From NCBI GenBank assembly GCA_030590185.1, contig JAUUZB010000200.1:1-6880 (forward strand): 6,880 nucleotides of DNA, read 5' to 3'. Below are positions 1 through 4,656 of this stretch, piece by piece; within the stretch, counting starts at the first letter, position 1; each line of letters opens with the position of its first letter. The notes under the pieces were generated by a model that searched no databases, was not told where the DNA came from, and was given only the letters and a program-made list of their open reading frames with translations. Made by a program: the position numbers and the translations under genes. This DNA is from Deltaproteobacteria bacterium (GTDB lineage Bacteria > Myxococcota > XYA12-FULL-58-9 > JAUUZB01).

Positions 1-641
1 ATCATCTCGCGACTCGGCTCGGGTGTGCCCAGGCTCTCCTCGGGCGGATCGATGCGAATGAAACCAAACGCCTCGTCATTTGCATCTGCGCCCTCGCGGC
101 GCTGTTGCTGACACCCCGGGGAGCGGTAACGACCATTGCTGCCCCGCCGCGCCGTCGACTGAATGCCGACCCGTGGCTGGGGAGAGCCAATCTTCTTTTT
201 GCCGTCGAGAATTTGCGCACAGTATTCGAAGAGCTCACCAACGTTGCTCATCGGGAGGGGCTTGGAACCGTTGTCCGCGTAGGCGAGCGCCACGAGGCGG
301 CGGTTGACCACCAACGGCATGACCGAAAAAGCCCGGGGTGTGGTGATGCCGAGGGCCGCCGGAATGATAATGGCCCCGGGGGAGCGGCCAGCGCCCACGA
401 TCGGGGAGGCTGCCTCCACGGCCCAGCGCAGGGGGGTCTGGTCCACCAGGGAGACGGTCTCTCCCACGGGCCGCGATGCCATGCCCTTGGCGGCTACGAC
501 GCGCGCCAGGGTGCCGTCGATCTGAAAGAGAGCCACCCGCTGGAACATGTTGCCCAGGCCCCGCACCCAGTTGCGGGCGGTCTTGAGGTTGGGCCTCGGG
601 GCCCGTTTCTCGCGGTGGGTGGTGGCTGCTGTGGACGCCAA
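1..641 (-). CDS. GAF-like domain protein, partial (C-terminus beyond window)
   Basis: Translating the - strand from a TTG at 641 gives 213 codons without a stop to the window edge, so the C-terminus is missing. Residues 1-30 are basic and Arg/Lys-rich. Residues about 33-150 form an alternating strand/helix domain: a strand around VALFQIDG, a segment with SLVDQTP and a Trp, a hydrophobic III run, then MPLVVNRRLVALAYADNG followed by a helix (ELFEYCAQIL). The pattern 'L-P-L-V-V-x-R-x-L-V-A-L-x-Y-A-D-N-G' is the late GAF core seen in many deltaproteobacterial regulatory proteins. This is my recognition, not a search. Residues 151-213 look like a charged, low-complexity linker (RREGADANDE) leading to something unseen. 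No signal peptide is visible, so it is probably cytosolic. An in-frame TGA lies a few codons upstream, and the only start with a ribosome site is this TTG. It is divergent from rpsD. The ligand is unknown. Confidence 0.72.
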   Translation of the reverse strand, partial: MASTAATTHREKRAPRPNLKTARNWVRGLGNMFQRVALFQIDGTLARVVAAKGMASRPVGETVSLVDQTPLRWAVEAASPIVGAGRSPGAIIIPAALGITTPRAFSVMPLVVNRRLVALAYADNGSKPLPMSNVGELFEYCAQILDGKKKIGSPQPRVGIQSTARRGSNGRYRSPGCQQQRREGADANDEAFGFIRIDPPEESLGTPEPSREM

Positions 642-646
642 GGGGA

Positions 647-655
647 CTCCTCTTT
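647..655 (-). promoter_or_regulatory. Shine-Dalgarno site fixing the TTG start at 641
   Basis: On the - strand this reads AAAGAGGAG, with the AGGAG core ending 5 nt before the TTG at 641. It is the best ribosome site of the whole window. It decides the start of the GAF-like gene, which has no ATG until about codon 32. Confidence 0.7.
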
Positions 656-657
656 CC

Positions 658-690
658 GGCGTCGTACGACTTCATCTGACGTCGTACTAC
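658..690. repeat. Paired palindromic repeat, operator-like
   Basis: GTCGTACGAC (661-670, a perfect palindrome) recurs as GTCGTACTAC (681-690) with one change. The starts are 20 bp apart, about two helical turns, so both copies face the same side of the helix. The pair lies just upstream of the ribosome site of the - strand GAF-like gene, where a repressor or activator dimer could act. That it is an operator is inference; the regulator is not known. Confidence 0.45.
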
Positions 691-755
691 CTTGTCCTAC
701 ATTGAACGAAGTCTCGCATGCCGGGGAGGAAAGGCAATTTTCCGGCACCTCGGGA

Positions 756-787
756 GCCATCCCCATGGGCAGAATCGCGGGGATGGC
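756..787. repeat. Inverted repeat, 9-bp perfect stem
   Basis: GCCATCCCC (756-764) pairs with GGGGATGGC (779-787) around a 14-nt loop. A shorter palindrome CCCATGGG (762-769) overlaps the left arm, so two structures compete. On the + strand the stem is followed by CC and four T (790-793), a poor T-run. It could be a weak terminator, a leader element of a longer rpsD transcript, or a protein site. Confidence 0.35.
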
Positions 788-915
788 CCTTTTGACCGCG
801 TGGGGATCGACCGGCTACCGCCAAACTGCGACGTCGGCCGCCAGAACGGGCCTCCCCGGGCACGAACCCAGCCCGCTCCCCAGCCCGACGAGGAGCGCGA
901 AAATGCTCAATTCGA

Positions 916-944
916 TTGATCAAACGCTTCGGATGGGCTACTAA
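916..944 (+). promoter_or_regulatory. Possible sigma70-type promoter for rpsD
   Basis: TTGATC (916-921) and TACTAA (939-944) are separated by 17 bases. The match is 4 of 6 at -35 and only 3 of 6 at -10, so support is modest. The position would give a leader of roughly 57 nt containing the hairpin at 969-988. Confidence 0.3.
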
Positions 945-968
945 GCGCGACCCTATTGTTGAGATTTG

Positions 969-988
969 CGCGGCCCCAAAGGGCTGCG
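969..988 (+). promoter_or_regulatory. rpsD leader hairpin, candidate S4 autoregulatory site
   Basis: CGCGGCCC (969-976) pairs with GGGCTGCG (981-988) over eight pairs, one of them G-U, closed by a CAAA loop. It ends 7 nt before the GGGAG ribosome site of rpsD. S4 is known to repress translation by binding its own leader mRNA in Escherichia coli (alpha operon) and Bacillus (rpsD). The structure is seen; its role here is inference. Confidence 0.4.
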
Positions 989-1007
989 ACTTGCTGGGAG
1001 AGCATCC

Positions 1008-1622
1008 ATGTCGCGCGAGACAGGACCACGACTCAAGATCGTCCGTCGTTTTGGTCAGCACCTTCCGGGCCTCACCCGGAAGTCAGCGGAAAACCGACCC
1101 TACCCCCCCGGCCAGCACGGTCTCGGGCGTCGACCCAAGCCGAGCGGCTATCGCATCCGCCTCGAGGAGAAGCAGAAGCTACGCTTCAACTACGGCATCT
1201 CCGAGCGTCAGCTGCGTAAGTACTTTCGCAAGGCCGCGGCCTCCAAGGGCGATACCGGTCAGCGCTTGTTGCAGCTGCTCGAATCCCGCCTCGACAACGT
1301 CGTGTTCCGCGCTGGCTTTGCGCCGACCATCCCGGCGGCCCGTCAGCTGGTCACCCACGGTCACCTTCTCATCAACGGCAGGAAGTGCGACATCCCGAGC
1401 TACGACGTTCGGGCCGGCGACCTGCTCGGCCTCAAGGAGAAGAGCAAGAAGATGCCGACCGTGGTCGAGAGTTTCCCGGCGCCCACCCTGGAGCTGCCGA
1501 GCTACCTCACCCGTGAGGACGGCAACATGGAAGCGACCTACAACGCGCTTCCCACCCGCGACGACATCCCGCTCGACATTCAAGAGAACCTGATCATCGA
1601 GCACTATTCCCGCGTCGCCTAA
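1008..1622 (+). CDS. rpsD: 30S ribosomal protein S4, zinc-free, cyanobacterial/plastid-like
   Basis: A 204-residue protein, close to the usual 200-209 of bacterial S4. It binds 16S rRNA early in assembly of the small subunit body. Diagnostic segments are PPGQHG (33-38), RLEEKQKLRFNYGISERQ (51-68), LLQLLESRLDNVVFRAGF (87-104), the S4 RNA-binding core ARQLVTHGHLLINGR (111-125) and the terminal ENLIIEHYSR (193-202). The N-terminal region lacks the four zinc-binding cysteines of the C+ form; the only cysteine is C127. The wording (GPRLKIVRRFG, LPGLTRK, YPPGQHG, FNYGISERQL, GHLLINGR) resembles cyanobacterial and chloroplast S4 more than the E. coli type. The ATG at 1008 has GGGAG 7 nt upstream and begins with the expected MSR-x-TGP. 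It stands alone, away from the usual rpsM-rpsK-rpoA-rplQ neighbours, and may be a second copy. Confidence 0.96.
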   Translation: MSRETGPRLKIVRRFGQHLPGLTRKSAENRPYPPGQHGLGRRPKPSGYRIRLEEKQKLRFNYGISERQLRKYFRKAAASKGDTGQRLLQLLESRLDNVVFRAGFAPTIPAARQLVTHGHLLINGRKCDIPSYDVRAGDLLGLKEKSKKMPTVVESFPAPTLELPSYLTREDGNMEATYNALPTRDDIPLDIQENLIIEHYSRVA

Positions 1623-1642
1623 CGTCCGTCGTCCAAACAAAC

Positions 1643-1672
1643 CGGGCGCCAGACGCGTGGCGCCCGCGTTTC
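1643..1672 (+). terminator. Intrinsic terminator after rpsD
   Basis: CGGGCGCCA (1643-1651) and TGGCGCCCG (1658-1666) form a perfect 9-bp stem with a 6-nt loop, 20 bases after the rpsD stop. The following tract has only three T in a row (CGTTTCCTCT), so termination may be incomplete and allow some readthrough into the lipoprotein gene. Confidence 0.6.
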
Positions 1673-1689
1673 CTCTCAACGAGCGAGCC

Positions 1690-2799
1690 ATGCCCCTGGG
1701 TACGAAGCGGCGAGTCCTATCCGCCGCTGGTCTCGCTCTCGGTCTCGCTCTGCTCTGCGGCTGTGAGAACAGCTTTGCCGGCTTCGTTCCCATCGATCCG
1801 ATCGGCAGCGACTACGACGGCATCTGGCTAACCGAATGCCGCCGGGATTGGGCCGGCCGCAACCAGGGCGCGACCTTTGTTCGGGTCTACGACGCCGAGC
1901 GCTTCATCTCTCACATCCGCCTCTACTCCACCGCCGGCTGCGTGGCCAACAGCGAGCTCGCCACGGTCACCGTCACCGGCACCTTCGAGGTCGGCGCGGA
2001 GATCATGGGCAACGTCGATGACGCCCGTGGCCTCGATCTCACCGTCGAGACCATGGAGCTAGCGCTGCACACCTACGACGCGCTGTTCGAGGCGATGGAC
2101 CTCGGCACCGGGGACCTCTGGGCCCTGGGCAAGCCGGTGGACATACGTTCCCATCTCGGTGACGTCTGCGAGCTGGACGATGATTGCCCCCACGCGATCT
2201 GCGACCTCGACACCTGGGTCTGCACCCGTCGCACCTCCGCCGGCACCAACGCCTGGCGCGACCTGCTCGCCCTCTACGACCTCCCGGAGCTTCGGGCCGG
2301 CGATCTACTCTACGACATCATCACCCTCGACCGAGTCACCGACGAGGAGACCGGACTAACCCGCGCCGAGATGCTCAGCGGGGATCTCGACCTGCGTTGG
2401 GCCACCTTCCCGTACCAGCGCCCCATCGCCAGCTCCCAGCTGCCGTACGCGCGACGTGCCGAGAGCGCCGCCCTCGATGTGGCGTTGGCGGAGTGGTACC
2501 ACGGCACCTGGGTGCTCGCCGCCGAGCCACCGGCCCCCGAGGCCCGGTTGATCATTGACGCGAGCACGGTAGAGGTGAGCAGCCCAACCCTGGCCGGTAC
2601 GTATGAGGTGCTGGCGCCGCTCTTTTCCCTCGAGCCGAACGTCTTTGAGCTGCGCGAGATCAGCGACAGCGGCGGCGATCTCTACACGGTTCGCTTTCTC
2701 TACCTCGGCTTTGGCATCGACGGGCTGCTCGCCACGATCGGGGCATCGTCACGGACCGCCTCCGATGATCCGGCCGGCCCATTCATCAAGGAACCGTAG
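1690..2799 (+). CDS. Predicted lipoprotein of unknown function with Cys-rich motif
   Basis: A 369-residue protein beginning MPLGTKRR, then a hydrophobic core and the lipobox LCGC, so cysteine 25 should be lipidated and the protein anchored in the envelope, probably the outer membrane (E at +2). After a short linker, residues about 41-155 look like a beta-rich module (YDGIWLTEC, RLYSTAGC, VTVTGTFEVG); C50 and C84 could form a disulfide. Residues 160-178 carry four cysteines in a C-x5-C-x4-C-x6-C motif (C160, C166, C171, C178), common in secreted myxobacterial proteins. LYDIITLD and GDLDLRW near 207-237 may finish the first module. A second beta-rich segment (WYHGTWVLA to the end, about 269-350) repeats a G-x-W opening. 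I recognise no enzyme motif. The ATG at 1690 is chosen because it starts a clean signal peptide; its ribosome site is weak. It may rely partly on readthrough from rpsD. Confidence 0.82.
   Translation: MPLGTKRRVLSAAGLALGLALLCGCENSFAGFVPIDPIGSDYDGIWLTECRRDWAGRNQGATFVRVYDAERFISHIRLYSTAGCVANSELATVTVTGTFEVGAEIMGNVDDARGLDLTVETMELALHTYDALFEAMDLGTGDLWALGKPVDIRSHLGDVCELDDDCPHAICDLDTWVCTRRTSAGTNAWRDLLALYDLPELRAGDLLYDIITLDRVTDEETGLTRAEMLSGDLDLRWATFPYQRPIASSQLPYARRAESAALDVALAEWYHGTWVLAAEPPAPEARLIIDASTVEVSSPTLAGTYEVLAPLFSLEPNVFELREISDSGGDLYTVRFLYLGFGIDGLLATIGASSRTASDDPAGPFIKEP
1729..1752 (+). repeat. 12-bp tandem duplication in the signal peptide
   Basis: GGTCTCGCTCTC (1729-1740) is followed directly by GGTCTCGCTCTG (1741-1752), 11 of 12 identical. 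It is in frame and encodes GLAL twice (residues 14-21), making up most of the hydrophobic core of the lipoprotein signal peptide. Confidence 0.8.
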
Positions 2800-2851
2800 G
2801 CGATTCTTCCCCATTCTACGCAACACCGACCGCACCGCTTCGATACTGAAG

Positions 2852-2880
2852 GTGAGACACGGTGGGTGACAGAATAGAAT
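2852..2880 (+). promoter_or_regulatory. Possible promoter upstream of the 2920-2960 terminator
   Basis: GTGAGA (2852-2857) and TAGAAT (2875-2880) are 17 bases apart. TAGAAT matches the -10 consensus at 5 of 6 and GTGAGA the -35 at 4 of 6. Transcription would begin near 2887, in front of no obvious gene but about 75 nt before a strong terminator. Confidence 0.4.
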
Positions 2881-2886
2881 GGCGGC

Positions 2887-2960
2887 TCGTGGTAATATGC
2901 GCCGATGTCTCGAAATACTGGGGCGGTTGCTCTTCATCGGGCAACCACCCCTGTTTTTTT
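2887..2960 (+). ncRNA. Candidate small RNA, about 75 nt
   Basis: The stretch between the promoter-like site at 2852-2880 and the strong terminator at 2920-2960 has no credible reading frame. A promoter, a short body (about 33 nt before the hairpin) and a terminator with a seven-T tail is the standard plan of a Hfq-type small RNA. The alternative is that the terminator simply ends the lipoprotein transcript, 121 bases after its stop. I do not recognise an RNA family. Confidence 0.3.
2920..2960 (+). terminator. Strong intrinsic terminator
   Basis: GGGG-C-GGTTGC (2920-2930) pairs with GCAACC-A-CCCC (2941-2951), ten pairs with one C-A mismatch, around a 10-nt loop. It is followed by TG and seven T (2954-2960). 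This is the clearest Rho-independent terminator in the window and ends transcription from the lipoprotein gene and/or a small RNA. Confidence 0.85.
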
Positions 2961-2987
2961 GAGGGCGCCTTCTAAGTCCGCGATATT
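2959..2987 (+). promoter_or_regulatory. Weak promoter candidate for the 3108 gene
   Basis: TTGAGG (2959-2964) and GATATT (2982-2987) are separated by 17 bases, each matching consensus at 4 of 6. The transcript would start near 2994, run through the hairpin at 3007-3026 and give a leader of about 114 nt. Support is weak, but no better promoter is visible in front of the gene. Confidence 0.25.
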
Positions 2988-3006
2988 ACACCCTGATTAC
3001 GATTCC

Positions 3007-3030
3007 ACCCGCCTTCCGGCGGGTTTGTCA
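3007..3030 (+). terminator. Second hairpin terminator or leader attenuator
   Basis: CCCGCC (3008-3013) and GGCGGG (3018-3023) enclose a TTCC tetraloop, with an outer A-T pair and a short T tail (TTTGTCA). It lies 47 bases after the strong terminator and 80 bases before the next start codon. It could be a backup terminator, or an attenuator if the promoter at 2959-2987 is real. Confidence 0.5.
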
Positions 3031-3107
3031 TTTCCGCGCAACGATCCGGGCCAGGAGCCGATAGTTACGATCGGAACTCTGATGAGACAACGGGAAAGGA
3101 TTCGGCG

Positions 3108-4031
3108 ATGAGCAAGGTTCGCGTCGACCAGGTTACTAGAGCGAGGATCGCTGAGCAGATCACGCAGCAGGATCAGCACAAGCAGATCAAGCTCTTTACA
3201 CAAAGCAAATTTGAAACCCAGCGCCAGACCTTCGCGGGGATCGGCAAGCTGGATCTGTCCGCCATCTCTACCTCGGCGGACAACAAGGATGGCAAGAGCA
3301 AGGCCAAGAAGGAAAGCGAAGTGGATGAAGTCGTCAGCATCAAGCTGAACGACGGCACCCGGCTCGAGCTGCCGCGCCTGACCAACGAGCAGTACTCGGA
3401 GATCGACGCCATCCTCTCACAGACCACGCCGGAGCAGGCGGAGCACCTGATCCGCAACGGCCAGCAGTTCGCCGCGGCGGCCAACAAGGAGCTCGAAGAG
3501 GGTCGGTCGGAGGAGCCCTTCTCCCTCGAGGCCTCCCACGCCGCCCAGACCTCCTACGAGAGCTACGTGGTCACCGTGCAGCACGGTGCGGATGAGGAGG
3601 CGGTCCACGGGGCCATGCTGTTCGGACTGTACGGCATGGAGCTCAACCTCCAGGGCTACTTCGACAAGGTCAAGGCCGAGCAACAGGTCGCCTCGGACAT
3701 TCGCACCGACGTCGCCGAAATCGAAGGAGCGCTCGCTGACTGGCCGGATGACGGCAGCACCGAGACCTTCGACTACCGGGAGGTGATCTTCAACGAGGAC
3801 GGCACGATCACCGTGGTCGAGCACAAGGACGTGGAGATGACCAAGGAGCAGGCCCAGGCGTTGGTCGACAGCCTCAAGGGGCAGATCGAGAGCATGGGTC
3901 AGTTCGAGCAGCGCGAGATGATGGAGCTCCAACAGATGGTCAATCGCTACCAGCAGGCGATGAACACCCTGAGCAACATCATGAAGAACATGCACGACAC
4001 CCACCGCGCGGTCATCGGGAACATCCGCTAA
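3108..4031 (+). CDS. Cys-free helical protein, possible T3SS needle-tip/filament-like
   Basis: A 307-residue acidic protein starting at ATG 3108 with GGAAAGGA 7 nt upstream. It has no signal peptide, no membrane segment and no cysteine. Residues 1-45 are Gln-rich and polar, 55-72 a charged Ser/Lys linker, 90-132 helical. A predicted long helix (about 163-210, AVHGAMLFGLYGMELNL onward) is followed by a beta-like insert (FDYREVIFNEDGTITVVE, 221-238) and a long C-terminal helix (about 244-305: ELQQMVNRYQQAMNTLSNIM, then DTHRAVIGNI). Two long helices flanking a variable insert, a helix ending in an 'I-x-N-I' tail and lack of cysteine recall EspA/SseB-type filament and needle-tip proteins of type III secretion. 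That likeness is inference from layout and a loose motif match. No secretion apparatus or chaperone gene is in view. It could instead be an unrelated coiled-coil protein. The reading frame itself is secure from composition and start site. Confidence 0.85.
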   Translation: MSKVRVDQVTRARIAEQITQQDQHKQIKLFTQSKFETQRQTFAGIGKLDLSAISTSADNKDGKSKAKKESEVDEVVSIKLNDGTRLELPRLTNEQYSEIDAILSQTTPEQAEHLIRNGQQFAAAANKELEEGRSEEPFSLEASHAAQTSYESYVVTVQHGADEEAVHGAMLFGLYGMELNLQGYFDKVKAEQQVASDIRTDVAEIEGALADWPDDGSTETFDYREVIFNEDGTITVVEHKDVEMTKEQAQALVDSLKGQIESMGQFEQREMMELQQMVNRYQQAMNTLSNIMKNMHDTHRAVIGNIR

Positions 4032-4115
4032 AAAATAGCTGAGGAATAGGAAACCATCGGCCGCTAGCGCCGATACTAAGATCAGAATCAAGATAGAATT
4101 AGCAATAGAATAAAT
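4032..4115. other. AT-rich non-coding island
   Basis: Between the stop at 4031 and the hairpin at 4116 the DNA turns A-rich: 4076-4115 has 10 G/C in 40 bases in a GC-rich window. TAGAAT occurs twice, at 4094-4099 and 4106-4111, 12 bases apart, resembling -10 elements but with no -35 partner. A small stem, ATCGGC (4056-4061) with GCCGAT (4069-4074), lies inside without a T-run. It may be a promoter or an easily melted regulatory site for the PilZ gene. Confidence 0.5.
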
Positions 4116-4153
4116 GCCCACGGCGGGTCGGTGTTACCGGCCCGCGTGTGGGC
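4116..4153. terminator. Large interrupted hairpin, possible terminator
   Basis: Three paired blocks nest: GCCCAC/GTGGGC (4116-4121, 4148-4153), GCGGG/CCCGC (4123-4127, 4141-4145) and CGGT/ACCG (4129-4132, 4136-4139), with small internal mismatches and a GTT loop, 15 pairs in all. On the + strand it is followed by a 21-base pure pyrimidine tract (4157-4177) instead of a T-run. On the - strand it is followed by ATTTATTCTATT. It probably ends the 3108-4031 transcript and could also stop antisense transcription. Confidence 0.5.
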
Positions 4154-4223
4154 GGACCTCCTCTTCCCTTCTCCCTCAAACGAAACCACGAACCGACCCA
4201 ACCTATCGGTGTAGGGTGGGACG

Positions 4224-4580
4224 ATGGGATTGCGACTCATACCCTGGGGCGGTGCGGAGCGTCGGCAGCATGAACGCACCGTGGCGGTCATTCCGTGCCG
4301 GTTACTCTTCGACGATGACGTGCTGGTCGGCAAGACCACCGACATCAGTCTGGGTGGCGTCGGGTTGACGGTGGAGATCGACCAGACACGCGCCGACGCC
4401 CTCGAGAAACGCAAGGGACGGGTGGCGCTGATGCTGCCGCGCGGCGAGATCGAAATCGACTGCAAGGTGGTCCGGGCAGAGACGGGCGCGGTGGCCGTGC
4501 AGTTCAAGGGGCTACGCCGCACCGACGCGGAAGAGGAGCTCAAGGACTTTCTGCGCACCCAGCTGAGCGAGTTGGTCTGA
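4224..4580 (+). CDS. Single-domain PilZ protein, c-di-GMP receptor
   Basis: A 118-residue protein made of little more than one PilZ domain. Both c-di-GMP-binding motifs are intact: R-x3-R at R14 and R18 (with R13 adjacent), and D-x-S-x-x-G at D40, S42, G45 (DISLGG). The strands after it (VGLTVEI, GRVALMLP, EIDCKVVRAETGAVAVQF) follow the six-stranded PilZ barrel, and a C-terminal helix (103-116) closes it. Known PilZ proteins bind c-di-GMP and pass the signal to motility, pili, polysaccharide export or transcription. Which output applies here is not visible. The ATG at 4224 has AGGG 7 nt upstream; the short lead MGLRLIPWGGAE before the Arg motif is normal for the family. It sits 192 bases after the helical protein gene and 76 before the propeller lipoprotein gene, so it is probably transcribed on its own. 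Confidence 0.92.
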   Translation: MGLRLIPWGGAERRQHERTVAVIPCRLLFDDDVLVGKTTDISLGGVGLTVEIDQTRADALEKRKGRVALMLPRGEIEIDCKVVRAETGAVAVQFKGLRRTDAEEELKDFLRTQLSELV

Positions 4581-4591
4581 CTCGCGCCGGG

Positions 4592-4610
4592 GTTGAGGTG
4601 CCCCCTCAAC
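4592..4610 (+). terminator. Hairpin after the PilZ gene
   Basis: GTTGAGG (4592-4598) and CCTCAAC (4604-4610) form a 7-bp perfect stem with a 5-nt loop, 11 bases after the PilZ stop. No T-run follows, so it is a weak terminator at best. It also sits just upstream of the extended -10 element at 4618 and could act there as an operator. Confidence 0.35.
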
Positions 4611-4617
4611 TAGGAGG

Positions 4618-4626
4618 TGCTATACT
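4618..4626 (+). promoter_or_regulatory. Extended -10 promoter for the propeller lipoprotein gene
   Basis: TGCTATACT contains TATACT (4621-4626, 5 of 6 to consensus) with the TG one base upstream that defines extended -10 promoters, which need little -35 sequence. TTGAGG at 4593-4598 is 22 bases away, too far for a normal spacer. Transcription would start near 4633, about 25 bases before the TTG start at 4657. Confidence 0.5.
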
Positions 4627-4656
4627 CACAGGCGCGGGGCGGACGAGGGACCAACA

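Larger units (their letters stand above)
642..1007. other. Divergent intergenic region between GAF-like gene and rpsD
   Basis: No convincing coding frame lies in these 366 bases. The frames open across it have no family resemblance, and one is only the shadow of the GAF-like gene running on. It contains the paired palindrome near 661-690, an inverted repeat at 756-787, a possible sigma70-type promoter at 916-944 and a hairpin at 969-988. The middle part (about 790-910) is GC-rich with no structure I can name. Confidence 0.6.

Noticed and set aside
235..675. Open - strand frame starting at an ATG at 675
   Set aside because: It is a different frame from the TTG-started gene. The product is Pro/Gly/Arg-rich shadow sequence, while the TTG frame shows a recognisable domain and a strong ribosome site.
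743..757. GGCAC with GC ten bases after the GG, similar to a sigma54 promoter
   Set aside because: The -12 half reads GAGC rather than TTGC and nothing suitably placed starts downstream.
105..944. Long open frame on the + strand over the left part of the window
   Set aside because: It lies opposite the GAF-like gene for most of its length, its protein is His/Gly/Arg-rich without any family pattern, and it runs through the intergenic structures.
966..1007. Upstream TTG start that would add 14 residues to S4
   Set aside because: The added residues lie within the leader hairpin and have no counterpart in S4, whose N-terminus normally begins M-(A/S)-R-x-x-GP as found at 1008.
1657..1689. GTG start for the lipoprotein, 11 codons upstream
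   Set aside because: It falls inside the rpsD terminator hairpin and would put extra residues before a complete signal peptide that begins at the ATG at 1690.
3079..3100. CTGATGAG followed by GGGAAAGG, similar to a hammerhead ribozyme core
   Set aside because: The bases between the two core parts cannot form stem II and no matching outer stems are visible; the GGAAAGGA is better explained as the ribosome site of the 3108 gene.
2905..3111. Small + strand frame of 68 codons
   Set aside because: It reads through the strong terminator and the second hairpin and shows no domain or ribosome site.
3417..4121. 234-codon open frame on the - strand opposite the helical protein gene
   Set aside because: The translation is a Leu/Val/His/Asp-rich mirror typical of antisense to a GC-rich gene; the + strand frame has a good ribosome site and coherent composition.
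4088..4609. 173-codon - strand frame opposite the PilZ gene
   Set aside because: The + strand frame has clear PilZ motifs; the - strand product is Ser/Arg-rich with no recognisable domain and crosses the 4116-4153 hairpin.
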